From positions 930,001-994,000 of the forward strand of contig NZ_CP173660.1 of NCBI RefSeq assembly GCF_045038405.1: a stretch of 64,000 nucleotides of DNA. The letters are read 5' to 3'. Positions within the stretch are counted from its first letter, which is position 1, and each line of letters starts with the position of its first letter. A program made the translations under genes and the position numbers. Source of the DNA: Sellimonas caecigallum. Lineage in GTDB: Bacteria; Bacillota; Clostridia; Lachnospirales; Lachnospiraceae. Shown here piece after piece: positions 1 to 8,520 of this stretch. The notes below the pieces were generated by a model. It worked only from the letters and a program-made list of their open reading frames with translations, made no database searches and was not told the DNA's origin.

Positions 1-771
1 GCCGCCGCATGCAAAGACAATCTCTGTCCCCTGACTGTACCACGTATCCATTGCTGCCGTCACTTCTGTAGATCCGTAAAACTGTCCGCCATAGGCGTAC
101 TCAACTTCGATCTGGTCGGTAATTCCAAGTTCTTTTGCCGCATCATTGATTCCCTGTACATAACCGAATCCGTATCTCATAACTGCCGGTACCGCCTGAC
201 CGCCGAGGAAGCCAAGTTTCCGGTATCCCAGCTTTACGGCTGCGTACCCTGCCATATATCCCGGAATCTCTTCCTGGTACACTGCACAGTACGTATTTTC
301 CACGTTATAATAGTCGGATGCCTCATAAGCGTCCGGGTTTTCATAATATTTATTTCCAACTGCTGCCGCAATAATGTCCCCTGCCGTCATATCCAGCGCA
401 ATAAATTTGACATCTGGATATTTGTAGGTAACTTCTACCAGCGCCGGCGCAAAAATATAACCTGGCATGACGATGATATTGTATCCTTCTGCCACGGCCA
501 CATCGATCATGGCAATCCGGGCATAATCCGTATCCCCGTCCGGCTTTTTGTAGGTAAAATCGATATTATTTTCCGTACAGTACTCAAGACATGCTTCGTA
601 AGTTGTCTGGTTAAAAGACTGGTCTGTTATGTCGCCGCTGTCCGTGATCATGGCCACACGGTAATCAGAATTCCCGGTACCCTGGCTGGACTTGGAAGGT
701 CCGCATCCGATCACGGAAACCGCCATGCAGATTACCAGAAACAACGCGGCAAGCTTTTTCATTCTTTTCAT
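1..771 (-). CDS. BMP-family nucleoside ABC transporter substrate-binding lipoprotein (3' end outside window)
   Basis: Extracellular lipoprotein that captures a ligand, probably a nucleoside, for an ABC importer. The start at 771 follows an AGGAGG site about 9 nt upstream. The N-terminus is a lipoprotein signal (MKRMKK, hydrophobic stretch, then VIGCG), so Cys is the likely lipidated residue. The mature part reads like the Bmp/PnrA family: DYRVAMITDSGDITDQSFN near the start, an AQ-poor GY-rich middle, and MPGYIFAPALVEV. It is the last gene of the udp-cdd-deoB run, 34 bp after deoB. That context supports nucleoside uptake feeding the salvage enzymes. The reading frame is open at base 1, so the C-terminus is missing here. 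Permease and ATPase genes are not visible and may follow outside the window. Confidence 0.88.
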   Translation of the reverse strand, partial: MKRMKKLAALFLVICMAVSVIGCGPSKSSQGTGNSDYRVAMITDSGDITDQSFNQTTYEACLEYCTENNIDFTYKKPDGDTDYARIAMIDVAVAEGYNIIVMPGYIFAPALVEVTYKYPDVKFIALDMTAGDIIAAAVGNKYYENPDAYEASDYYNVENTYCAVYQEEIPGYMAGYAAVKLGYRKLGFLGGQAVPAVMRYGFGYVQGINDAAKELGITDQIEVEYAYGGQFYGSTEVTAAMDTWYSQGTEIVFACGG

Positions 772-805
772 GTCTTCTTTTCCTCCTTTTTTTGTAGAAT
801 GGTGT

Positions 806-1996
806 TTATTTTAAACAGGAAAGCAGGGAAGTTCCGATTGTCTCCTCCGGCATGGACAGCCCGAAATTGTCCAGGATCGTCGCGCCGATCACCGCAAAGG
901 TATCCTGTTCCGGCAGCATTCCGTTTCCTTCCATGGATCTGGAATACGCAAGGAACGGTACTTTCTCCCGAGTGTGGTCGGTTCCTGTGTAAGTCGGGTC
1001 ATTTCCATGGTCCGCCGTGATGATTAAAAGATCGTCCTCTCTTAGCTTTTCCAGCAAAACCGCTAATTTTTCATCAAACATCTCCAGTTCTTTCGCATAC
1101 CCTTCCGTGTCTCTTCTGTGTCCCCACTTTGCGTCGAAATCTACCAGATTGACAAAGCAGAGTCCGCGGAAATCTTTGTCTGCAAGCTCGATGGTCTGGT
1201 CCATTCCATGTACAGAGGATTTGGATTTGTATGCTTCCGTGATGCCTTCTCCGTCGAAAATGTCCTTGATCTTTCCGACAGAAACCACATCGAAGCCATT
1301 GTCCTTAAGCACATTCAGCGCCGTCTTTACCGGAGGCTTCAGGGCGTAGTCGTGGCGATTGCTGGTCCGTTCGAATTCGCCTTTCTTCTTTCCGACATAC
1401 GGTCTTGCAATGACTCTTCCGACTCTCCACTCTTCTTTCATCGTCAGTTCTCTTGCAATTTCGCAGCAACGGTACAGTTCCTGTAAATCAAAGGTCTCTT
1501 CATTTCCACAGATCTGAAGCACCGAATCCGCTGAAGTGTACACAATCATATGTCCGGTTGCGATTTCTTCTTCTCCAAGTTCCTCTATAATCTCCGTTCC
1601 ACTGGCACTCTTGTTTCCAATCACTTTGTGTCCGGTCCGTTTTTCCAGTTCGTCGATCAGTTCCTTCGGAAATCCGTGTTCTGTAAATGTCTTGAACGGC
1701 TCTTTCGTCTCCACTCCCATGATCTCCCAGTGTCCGGTCATCGTATCCTTTCCGTTACTTCTTTCCCGGAGTGCCGCCTGGTATCCAAGTGGATTTTCTA
1801 CTGCCGGCACCTGGCGAAGCTGTGTCAGATTTGCGATTCCAAGCTTTTGCAGCGCCGGAATCCGGAAGGTCTCCACTGATTCGGAAATGTGTCCGAGCGT
1901 GTTGACTCCTACATCTCCAAACTTTTCCCCGTCCGGCATGACACCGATTCCCAGAGAATCGATCACAATTACAAATACCCGTTTTGCCTGTTTCAT
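806..1996 (-). CDS. deoB: Phosphopentomutase
   Basis: Cytoplasmic enzyme that interconverts (deoxy)ribose-1-phosphate and (deoxy)ribose-5-phosphate, linking nucleoside phosphorolysis to the pentose phosphate pathway. About 396 aa. The N-terminal VFVIVIDSLGIG and C-terminal ITADHGND and DHTREKVPFL segments are the metal-binding motifs of the alkaline phosphatase superfamily as found in DeoB. The start at 1996 follows GGTAGGAGGAAT; a longer frame beginning at 2032 lacks a ribosome site and overlaps cdd. The gene sits 7 bp after cdd. It uses the ribose-1-phosphate produced by the uridine phosphorylase two genes upstream. Confidence 0.95.
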   Translation of the reverse strand: MKQAKRVFVIVIDSLGIGVMPDGEKFGDVGVNTLGHISESVETFRIPALQKLGIANLTQLRQVPAVENPLGYQAALRERSNGKDTMTGHWEIMGVETKEPFKTFTEHGFPKELIDELEKRTGHKVIGNKSASGTEIIEELGEEEIATGHMIVYTSADSVLQICGNEETFDLQELYRCCEIARELTMKEEWRVGRVIARPYVGKKKGEFERTSNRHDYALKPPVKTALNVLKDNGFDVVSVGKIKDIFDGEGITEAYKSKSSVHGMDQTIELADKDFRGLCFVNLVDFDAKWGHRRDTEGYAKELEMFDEKLAVLLEKLREDDLLIITADHGNDPTYTGTDHTREKVPFLAYSRSMEGNGMLPEQDTFAVIGATILDNFGLSMPEETIGTSLLSCLK

Positions 1997-2003
1997 ATTC
2001 CTC

Positions 2004-2429
2004 CTACCTTTCTTCCAGATTGCCCGGTCCAAATCCCTGAGGCATCAGATCTTTCAGTTTATAAATCCGATAATCATCTTTTCCCTTTGCCAGGATAATC
2101 TGAAATTCGTCCGGATGACAGAATTCCATCATGACCTGCCTGCACACTCCGCAAGGTGGTGTATAATCCAAAAGTTCTCCGTCCGGTCCGCCTACAATAC
2201 AGATTGCTTCAAATTCCCGGACCCCTTCGCTGACTGCCTTGAAAATAGCGGTCCGCTCGGCACAGTTCGTCGGCGTGTACGCCGCATTCTCTATATTGCA
2301 TCCTGTATAGATCCGTCCGTTTTTTGCAAGCAGAGCCGCCCCTACTTTGAAATGGGAATACGGTGTGTAAGAGAAGGCAAGTTGAGCAATGGCTGTTTCA
2401 ATCAGTTCCTGAATCTGTGTTTCACTCAT
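2004..2429 (-). CDS. cdd: Cytidine deaminase
   Basis: Zinc enzyme that deaminates cytidine and deoxycytidine to uridine and deoxyuridine. It has 141 aa, typical of the small homotetrameric class. The substrate motif YSHFKVGAAL lies at about residue 23. The zinc site NCAERTA (Cys plus catalytic Glu) is near residue 56 and the second zinc motif PPCGVCRQ near residue 91. It lies 14 bp after udp and 7 bp before deoB. The order fits a pathway from cytidine to uridine, then to uracil plus ribose-1-phosphate, then to ribose-5-phosphate. Confidence 0.96.
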   Translation of the reverse strand: MSETQIQELIETAIAQLAFSYTPYSHFKVGAALLAKNGRIYTGCNIENAAYTPTNCAERTAIFKAVSEGVREFEAICIVGGPDGELLDYTPPCGVCRQVMMEFCHPDEFQIILAKGKDDYRIYKLKDLMPQGFGPGNLEER

Positions 2430-2443
2430 CTGTGCACCCTCCT

Positions 2444-3226
2444 TTATTTTCCTGCCTTTTTGTCCGCTTCAATCAGTTTCCGGATTGCTCCCACTGCTAC
2501 CCGGACTGCCATATCGGTATCATGGACTACCGGATTTTCCAGTCCTTCCTTTTCCCGTTCCTGGTTTGCCACAACGAGGAAGCAGGATCCTGCCCGCACT
2601 CTTAAGTGGCTTGCTACAACAAAGAGGGCCGCCGATTCCATCTCGGAAGCCAGGCATCCAAGCCGCTTCCATGCTTCCCATTTATTCAGAAGCTCATAGC
2701 TGACCGGCATCCGCTCCGGAGAGTGTTGGCCATAGAAGGAATCTTTACACTGAACGACGCCGACATGGTACGGCGCTCCCATTTCCCTTGCTGATTCCAT
2801 CAGTGCGTTGGTAAGATGGATGTCCGCCACAGCCGGAAACTCGATCGGTGCGTATTCCCGTGTCGTCCCTTCCATACGGATCGCCCCGTTTGCGATTACC
2901 ACGTCCCCGCTCTTTACATCCAGCTGCATTCCTCCGCATGTTCCGATCCGGATAAAGGTATCCGCCCCGGACATAACCAGCTCTTCCATGGCGATCGATG
3001 CGGACGGACCGCCGATTCCTGTAGATGTCACACTTACTTTCTCGCCGTCCAGATATCCCGTATAAGTCACATATTCTCTGTTGTCTGCCATCAAAACCGG
3101 AGCATCAAAATATTTTGCGATCTTTGCACACCGTTTTGGATCCCCCGGAAGAATCACATAACGTCCGACATCTCCTTTTCCTACCTGAATGTGATATTGT
3201 TTATTCGGGTTTTCTGAATAATTCAT
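2444..3226 (-). CDS. udp: Uridine phosphorylase
   Basis: Cleaves uridine with phosphate to uracil and ribose-1-phosphate. Family marks visible are ILPGDPKRC near the N-terminus, the phosphate-binding IRIGTCGG, and ASEMESAALF, the conserved ribose-binding Met-Glu segment of nucleoside phosphorylases. I chose the ATG at 3226 because GAGG lies 7 nt upstream. An ATG two codons earlier (3232) is too close to that site, and the frame open to 3274 has no ribosome site. It is the first gene of the minus-strand salvage operon. I could not find a convincing sigma-70 promoter in the 300 bp upstream. Confidence 0.94.
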   Translation of the reverse strand: MNYSENPNKQYHIQVGKGDVGRYVILPGDPKRCAKIAKYFDAPVLMADNREYVTYTGYLDGEKVSVTSTGIGGPSASIAMEELVMSGADTFIRIGTCGGMQLDVKSGDVVIANGAIRMEGTTREYAPIEFPAVADIHLTNALMESAREMGAPYHVGVVQCKDSFYGQHSPERMPVSYELLNKWEAWKRLGCLASEMESAALFVVASHLRVRAGSCFLVVANQEREKEGLENPVVHDTDMAVRVAVGAIRKLIEADKKAGK

Positions 3227-3348
3227 AATCATACCTCGCTTTCCCTTACCTGTAATATGGACATCCGTTCTCATTTTTACACAAAAAAATACCGGCTTGT
3301 CCTCATTTCGTTCGTCTTTACTTGCATCTTAACCGGAATTTAACATAT

Positions 3349-3374
3349 AAAAAAGGACTCGAGTCCCTTTTTGT
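3349..3374. terminator. Palindromic terminator-like hairpin
   Basis: A perfect palindrome GGACTCGAGTCC is flanked by an A-run on one side and a T-run on the other, so it can form a U-tailed hairpin in either direction. It lies in the 319-bp gap between udp and apbE, upstream of the udp operon. It probably insulates the operon from readthrough. The loop would be only about 4 nt. Confidence 0.5.
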
Positions 3375-3475
3375 TCATTTACGTAACTTTTCACAATTTT
3401 TACATCTATTTTTTATCTATTTTATCCATAATCCTGCCGGCAGATGTGACAATTCCTGGACAGATTTTTTCTATA

Positions 3476-3521
3476 GAAAATCCCCCGGAACCGCTCACTT
3501 CTCGAGCCATTCCGGGGGACT
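3476..3521 (-). terminator. Rho-independent terminator of apbE
   Basis: The arms TCCCCCGGAA (3481-3490) and TTCCGGGGGA (3510-3519) pair perfectly. On the minus strand the hairpin is followed by a T-rich stretch. It starts about 25 bp after the apbE stop. Confidence 0.8.
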
Positions 3522-3545
3522 GTCCGTCAATTATATTTTTTTATT

Positions 3546-4610
3546 TCATGATTCTTCTATCACATGGATCTTCATTTTCTGAAAAGACGTCTCCAAAGAA
3601 AAGGAGTTCTCAATGCCTTCTGTCAAATAAATTTCTCCGGTTTCCGTAACTGCCAGCATTTCGAAATCCTGATGTGCTCTCCAGAATTTCTCAGCTTCTG
3701 ACAATCCCATCACAAACAGGGACGTAGAAAGGGCATCTCCACATTTCCCTTCGTCTGTTATGATTGTCATTGATATCAGATCGTTGTCCACCGGACAGCC
3801 CGTATCCGGATTCATGATGTGACCATAAGTCCTTCCATCTTCTCCGACAAAATACCGTTCATAATTTCCCGATGTGACAACTGCCTTGTCCGACACCTCA
3901 AGGACGCCCAGATTTCCTTCTCCAAAAGGACTACGGATACCCAACCGCCAGTCTCTTCCGTCTGGTCTGCTGCCTACAGCCTGGACATTTCCTCCCAGGT
4001 TCAGAAGCGCCGATGCAATTCCATATTTTTTCAACACTTCTGCCGCTTCATCTCCCGCGTATCCTTTTCCGACGGCGCCAAGATCAATCTCCATGCCTTC
4101 CGGTATGGTAAGACGGTTCCCTTCCATAGATATCTTCTCGTATCCGGTTTTCTCAAGCAATTCCGAAAGCTCCTCCTGCCCAGGAATCCTGTTATCCTCT
4201 GTCGTAAATCCCCAGGCCCGGAGCACAGGATAAAGGGTGGGGTCCAGTCTTCCGCCAGTTTCCTCCGCCATACTAAGCGCGAAACGTATTACTTCTGCCG
4301 TATCATTTGAAAGTACCGCGCTTCTCTCCTTGCTGTGGTTAAGTTTGTAAATTTCACTGTCCGGATCTGTTACAGACCATTTCTTTTCCAGTTCCTCCAC
4401 TCTCTCCTGCGCTTCCTTCAATGCATTTTCTATAGTTCCCGCTTCTCCGTAGGCCTGGAATGTAAGATAAGTATTCATGGCGAAGAATTCCGTTTCCCCT
4501 GATTCTTCTTCCCCACGATTTTCACTGCTGCTGGATAAGAAACATCCTGTCATAAGAAGTATTGTCATAAAAACGGCTGCACCTGCCTGTTTCCATCTTT
4601 TCTTATTCAT
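3546..4610 (-). CDS. apbE: FAD:protein FMN transferase (ApbE) lipoprotein
   Basis: Covalently attaches FMN to Thr/Ser of target flavoproteins outside the membrane, such as Rnf/Nqr subunits or secreted flavin reductases. 354 aa. The signal peptide ends in LLMTGC, a lipobox. Family motifs visible are FFAMNTYLTF near residue 43, DLGAVGKGYAGD (flavin-binding) near residue 176, LLNLGGNVQAVG, the magnesium-site segment GHIMNPDTGCPV, and a C-terminal DALSTSLFVMG. The start at 4610 has AAGGAGG about 8 nt upstream. It is followed by its own terminator. The target protein is not evident nearby; the flavodoxin-like gene upstream binds FMN non-covalently in known members. Confidence 0.93.
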   Translation of the reverse strand: MNKKRWKQAGAAVFMTILLMTGCFLSSSSENRGEEESGETEFFAMNTYLTFQAYGEAGTIENALKEAQERVEELEKKWSVTDPDSEIYKLNHSKERSAVLSNDTAEVIRFALSMAEETGGRLDPTLYPVLRAWGFTTEDNRIPGQEELSELLEKTGYEKISMEGNRLTIPEGMEIDLGAVGKGYAGDEAAEVLKKYGIASALLNLGGNVQAVGSRPDGRDWRLGIRSPFGEGNLGVLEVSDKAVVTSGNYERYFVGEDGRTYGHIMNPDTGCPVDNDLISMTIITDEGKCGDALSTSLFVMGLSEAEKFWRAHQDFEMLAVTETGEIYLTEGIENSFSLETSFQKMKIHVIEES

Positions 4611-4668
4611 TTTTTACACCTCCTTGACACTTGCAGAACTTATCCTGGTCATTTTCCATGGTTTTCTC

Positions 4669-5222
4669 TTAGTCTCCAAATCCCAACCCTTCAAGCCACG
4701 GTGCAATCTCTTCCGTGCTATTTGCAGTCAATCCTTCTTCAAGTTCTGCATCCGGTGCAAGGTCTCTGAAGATGTGAATGCTGTTATCTATGGAGTCGCT
4801 GGCACTGGTGCAAAATGGGATAATCGTTTTCCGCTGAAATCATAAGACTCCAAAAAAGATGCAATTACCATAGGAGCCTCATCCCACCAGATCGGATATC
4901 CAACAAAAATCGTCTCATACTCATCTACATTGTCAACACTGACCGTGATCTCCGGACGGGCGTTACTGTTTAATTCTTCTTCCCCTTCTGCGTTTACATC
5001 ATCATAGGGTACCGCACGCTCGATCTGTGCCATTGTCCCTCCCGTACGATCTGCAATTTGCTGTGCCACTTCCTCCGTATTACCCGAATAGGAAAAATAA
5101 GCCACCAAAGGTACTGAGCCACTCGTTGTCTCTTCTTGAGTCTTCCCATTCTTTTCCGAAGAGGATGTATCCCCGCACGCTGCCAATGAAGCAAACAGAA
5201 CTGCTGCGCCCATCAGTGCCAC
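4669..5222 (-). pseudogene. Flavodoxin-like lipoprotein, frameshifted
   Basis: Secreted flavodoxin-fold electron carrier in its intact form. The first frame (5222 to about 4830) has a short hydrophobic signal ending LAACG, the FMN phosphate loop FSYSGNTEEVAQQ, and FVGYPIWWDEAP. It runs into a stop soon after YDFSGK. If one base is added to the four-T run at 4827-4830, the frame continues as TIIPFCTSASDSID and ends at 4669 with PWLEGLGFGD. That is a normal flavodoxin C-terminus. So a single-base deletion in a homopolymer breaks the gene. The start is also odd: the only initiator after AAAGGAG is a GTG at 5222, and the usual Met-Lys-Lys head is not initiated by an ATG. Sequencing error at the homopolymer is possible. 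Confidence 0.8.
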
Positions 5223-5289
5223 TAATTTTTTTACTCCTTTTCTACTACAATATATTTATGGTTAATACCCCTTACAGCCAGTAAGGAAT

Positions 5290-5500
5290 TACCCATCTTG
5301 TTGCTTAAGCTGTTAGAATGAGTGTGGCAATAGGTCTGGCCTCTCCTTTCTTGGACTTAACGTCCGTAAAAAAGTCAGCCAACCAGCCCTCATTCGCAGC
5401 ATTCGTTTTACGCAGGTTGAACTTTCTCGTTCGTGTGATATCTCCAGTAGATTGAATAGGCAATGAGTAAATCTGGTATTGACCATTGCTAATTCATTTC
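5290..5500 (+). ncRNA. Candidate IS110 bridge RNA in the left noncoding end
   Basis: IS110-group elements are known to encode a structured bridge RNA between the left end and the recombinase start. Here the stretch before the transposase has no gene. It contains small hairpins: GGAC/GTCC around TTAAC near 5354-5367, and a perfect GCAATG (5460-5465) paired with CATTGC (5484-5489). The exact ends and the target- and donor-binding loops cannot be read without related copies. This is an inference from family biology plus position. Confidence 0.35.
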
Positions 5501-6840
5501 AAAGGAGTTTTTATCATGAACGCTGTTGGTATTGATGTTTCCAAAGGTAAAAGCACTGTCACCATCCGCAGACCCGGAGATGTGGTTCTGATGCCGCCCT
5601 GCGATATCCCACACACCCAGTCCGCTATCAATGCTCTTATTGAGCAGATCAAAAACCTTGACGGCGAAACCAAAGCCTGCATGGAGCATACCGGCAGATA
5701 CTATGAACCGGTTGCCAACTGGCTCTCTGACGCCGGCATCTTTGTCAGCGCTGTCAATCCCATCTTGATCAGGGATTTCGGAGATGACTCTCTCCGTGCT
5801 CCAAAGACGGATAAAGCGGATTCTAAAAAAATCGCCCGTTATGCTCTTGACCGCTGGGCAAAACTGAAGCAATATGGAAGCATGGATAAAATACGCAACC
5901 AACTCAAAACAATGAACCGGCAGTTCGGTTTCTACATGGATCAAAAAACTGCCATGAAAAACAATCTCATTTCCCTTCTGGATCAAACCTATCCCGGAGC
6001 CAATGACTTCTTTGACAGCCCTGCCCGCAGTGACGGCTCCCAGAAATGGGTGGACTTTGTCTACACCTACTGGCATGTGGACTGTGTACGTAGCAAGTCT
6101 CTGCAAGCCTTTACGGAGCATTACCGGAAGTGGTGCAAACGCAACGGTTATAACTTCAGTGCCTCAAAGGCGGAAAAGATCTATCAGAGCTCTTCTGACC
6201 TGATCGCCGTATTTCCGAAAGATGACAGCACAAAAACGCTGATACGGCAGGCTGTCACGATGCTGAACACCGCTTCCCAGACAGTGGAGGCTCTCCGCCT
6301 TAAAATGGATCAGACTGCCGCCACGCTTCCGGAATATCCGGTTGTTATGGCAATGAACGGTGTCGGCCCATCACTCGGTCCCCAGCTTATGGCTGAGATC
6401 GGAGACGTTACCCGTTTCACTCACAGAGAAGCGCTTACCGCTTTCGCCGGTGTCGATCCTGGTAAAAATGATTCAGGAAAACGCAACCAGAAAAGTGTGC
6501 GTACTTCAAAGAAAGGCTCTCCAAGCCTGCGCAAAACACTGTTTCAGATCATGGACGGATTGATCAAACGTTCTCCTGTTGATGATCCAGTCTATACCTT
6601 CATGGACAAGAAACGCTCAGAAGGCAAACCGTATTATGTCTATATGACTGCAGGAGCCAATAAGTTCCTCCGCATTTATTACGGACGAGTAAGGGAATAC
6701 CTTGCTTCTCTGGAAGAAGCCAAAGAAAGTTGATTTCAATCCCATACTTTGCTTCAGGCCAGCGCACTGCGGTGGTCTTGTTGTGATACTCTTTTTTCAA
6801 CCTGTATAAAATTTTCAAAGTTCATTAATTTCTGCTTGAC
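5300..6840 (+). mobile_element. IS110-family insertion sequence (edges approximate)
   Basis: A single transposase gene of the DEDD/Transposase_20 type lies between about 240 bp of noncoding sequence upstream and about 100 bp downstream. IS110 elements lack terminal inverted repeats, so I cannot fix the ends from one copy. The element sits between the flavodoxin start and the DUF2935 gene. It may have separated the flavodoxin gene from its promoter. Confidence 0.6.
5516..6733 (+). CDS. IS110-family transposase (DEDD recombinase)
   Basis: Recombinase that moves its element without terminal repeats, guided by bridge RNA in characterised relatives. The N-terminal RuvC-like domain starts VGIDVSKGKSTV (first acidic residue), then MEHTGRYYEPV, then APKTDKADSKKIARYA (further acidic residues). 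The C-terminal Transposase_20 domain shows MNGVGPSLGPQLMAEIGDVTRF, AFAGVDPGKNDSG and SKKGSPSLRKTLF, which holds the catalytic Ser region. The start at 5516 follows AAAGGAG; a longer frame from 5486 has no ribosome site. About 405 aa, full length, with no obvious damage. Confidence 0.93.
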   Translation: MNAVGIDVSKGKSTVTIRRPGDVVLMPPCDIPHTQSAINALIEQIKNLDGETKACMEHTGRYYEPVANWLSDAGIFVSAVNPILIRDFGDDSLRAPKTDKADSKKIARYALDRWAKLKQYGSMDKIRNQLKTMNRQFGFYMDQKTAMKNNLISLLDQTYPGANDFFDSPARSDGSQKWVDFVYTYWHVDCVRSKSLQAFTEHYRKWCKRNGYNFSASKAEKIYQSSSDLIAVFPKDDSTKTLIRQAVTMLNTASQTVEALRLKMDQTAATLPEYPVVMAMNGVGPSLGPQLMAEIGDVTRFTHREALTAFAGVDPGKNDSGKRNQKSVRTSKKGSPSLRKTLFQIMDGLIKRSPVDDPVYTFMDKKRSEGKPYYVYMTAGANKFLRIYYGRVREYLASLEEAKES

Positions 6841-6898
6841 TTTTTATTTGCAGACTTTTTATCTGCGATCCTCACTTTCTTTTGCTCATTCTGATTTT

Positions 6899-7858
6899 TT
6901 ACAAATTCAGTGCGTCCACCCAGTCGATCACTTCACTTTGAGCATCCTCCACGCTGTTTCTGGAAATCGATAATCCTTCTTCTATGACTGTGGCATCCGG
7001 CTGTGCTTCCCGAAGCACGTGATCCGCCAGCAGCGTGAGGATAATGGAACGTATATCGCATCCTGTAATCCCTTTTGTACCTGCCGCCTTAAAATCGCGA
7101 TACCGTTTTGTGGTTTCCAATGTTCTTCTTGTCAGTCCATTCATGGCTCTGCAGTCCTGCTGCCTCGCTTCTTCCAGAAGCCGGCAGTAATCCCCTGCAA
7201 ACGTATCTGCCGTTTCTACAAGTTCACACTCTGTCGGGTCAAGCAGACCTCGTATAAACAGTGCATGCTCCATCATAATCTGATTCCAGAACAGCTCCGT
7301 CTCAACCATATTTTCGGACGACATGCATGTTCTTTCCTCCAGCGATGTTATAATGTGCTGGTACAATTCCGCCTCCCGGATAATGTGCTCGATCAGCAGC
7401 GGATAATTGGCAGTATATAACCTGCAAGAAGTAACCTCCCGCAATATCTGCTTTTTAAACATGATCAGGCCACTCAGTAAATGCAAAACATGCTGATTCA
7501 ACTGACCGATCCGCCATGCCATTCTTTCGTCCGCACATTTTGCACAGCCTGCGCGCAGTCTCTCCTCGGCCTGTGTGATCCGAAAATCGATAGGAATCTT
7601 TGTAAGTCTTCCCGTCTGCTGTTCCGCCATGACCGTAAATTCTGTGAACACTTCTCCAGAACGCAGGACGTCTTTCCCTACCATTCCGTCTGAGAGGCGT
7701 ACGGTCTGCCATAGTGCTTTTTCGAATTCTTCACGGTACCAGTTCGCTTTGTTTCTGTACCCTGTCTCTCCTGCCGGGAAACCCGCCTGAAGAAACAACG
7801 CATGCTCCTTCATAATTCTCCCAAAAAAACAAATGTGTTTCCAATGATGCTCTAACAT
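6899..7858 (-). CDS. DUF2935 family protein (ferritin-like helical bundle)
   Basis: Function unknown. About 319 aa with two copies of the family signature, in which a Trp/Phe-rich helix is followed by Met-x-Glu-His-Ala-Leu-Phe. Copy one is FFGRIMKEHALFLQAGFP near residue 10, copy two is FWNQIMMEHALFIRGLLDP near residue 200. The conserved Glu and His suggest a metal site in a four-helix fold, as proposed for this family. The start at 7858 has GGAG 5 nt upstream; the frame open to 8011 lacks one. It is a single gene with a weak GCAGA/TCTGC hairpin downstream near 6852-6870. Nothing nearby indicates a substrate. Confidence 0.75.
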   Translation of the reverse strand: MLEHHWKHICFFGRIMKEHALFLQAGFPAGETGYRNKANWYREEFEKALWQTVRLSDGMVGKDVLRSGEVFTEFTVMAEQQTGRLTKIPIDFRITQAEERLRAGCAKCADERMAWRIGQLNQHVLHLLSGLIMFKKQILREVTSCRLYTANYPLLIEHIIREAELYQHIITSLEERTCMSSENMVETELFWNQIMMEHALFIRGLLDPTECELVETADTFAGDYCRLLEEARQQDCRAMNGLTRRTLETTKRYRDFKAAGTKGITGCDIRSIILTLLADHVLREAQPDATVIEEGLSISRNSVEDAQSEVIDWVDALNL

Positions 7859-7947
7859 ATTTCTCCATGCTAATGCACATCCTGTTATTTTAATATTCTT
7901 TATAATATATGTTGCCAGCGCCAAATGGTCCTGCTGCTCCCCACTAT

Positions 7948-7980
7948 GAAAAAAGCCCTCCGCCTTATGGCGAAGGACTA
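7948..7980 (-). terminator. Terminator of the DUF3795 gene
   Basis: On the minus strand, CCTTCGCC and GGCGGAGG form a stem with one mismatch around a TTAT-type loop, followed by GCTTTTTTC. It lies about 130 bp after the DUF3795 stop. Confidence 0.7.
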
Positions 7981-8111
7981 AACTTTCTTTGTACCTACAT
8001 GCTGCAACCAAAGAACTACCAGCTTTTATTACCTGCCTCTATGTTTCTCTTTTCTCTTCTGCTGTTTCAGTTCAAAGCGACGCTGTTTTTCTTCTTTGAC
8101 AATTTTAGGAT

Positions 8112-8441
8112 TTATCGTTGTCCTGTCTTTATATATTCTATAAGTGCTTCCACGTCATCGAAGTCATCATAGTCGCCATTTATGCCCTCGCGATGATAAA
8201 CGATTTCGTTTTTCTCGTTTCTTTCAAGGCAGTCCAGAAGATAATTTTCGCCATACCTTCTGGCAAATTCAGTAAATGCATATGGCTTGATTTTCGCCAG
8301 TAATCCCTTTCTACATTTTTCATTGCATTCATAACAATGTCCAATCTTTTTAGAAACTGTGCATTCTCTATTTTCACACCAGTCTTTATCTGGACATTCG
8401 CCAGAATTGCATCCATTGCAGGTCACATTTTCAGAACACAA
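8112..8441 (-). CDS. DUF3795 cysteine-rich protein with a broken start region
   Basis: Small zinc- or Fe-S-binding-like protein of unknown function, with many Cys residues (CNGCNSGECP, HCYECNEKC). The body is intact. The true family start is upstream: the same frame reads ELGIARCGLACCLC before residue 1, the usual DUF3795 head. It is preceded by ATG AAA TGA at 8486-8478, so there is an in-frame stop at codon 3. GGAGG lies 7 nt before that ATG. A one-base insertion turning ATG-GAA into ATG-A-GAA would give exactly this. The listed start (TTG at 8441) is only the first initiator after the lesion. Treat it as a probable pseudogene or start-region frameshift. Confidence 0.65.
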   Translation of the reverse strand: MCSENVTCNGCNSGECPDKDWCENRECTVSKKIGHCYECNEKCRKGLLAKIKPYAFTEFARRYGENYLLDCLERNEKNEIVYHREGINGDYDDFDDVEALIEYIKTGQR

Positions 8442-8520
8442 ACAGCATGCAAGTCCACATCTGGCAATTCCTAATTCTCATTTCATCGCACCACCTCCAA
8501 GTCGTTTTCTATTCCTTACT

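Noticed and set aside
1536..2699. Long plus-strand open frame across cdd and deoB
   Set aside because: It is a shadow of the salvage genes; those have clear motifs and ribosome sites.
8478..8486. TGA at codon 3 of the DUF3795 gene as selenocysteine
   Set aside because: No SECIS-like hairpin follows and the family has no selenoprotein member at this position; a one-base insertion explains it more simply.
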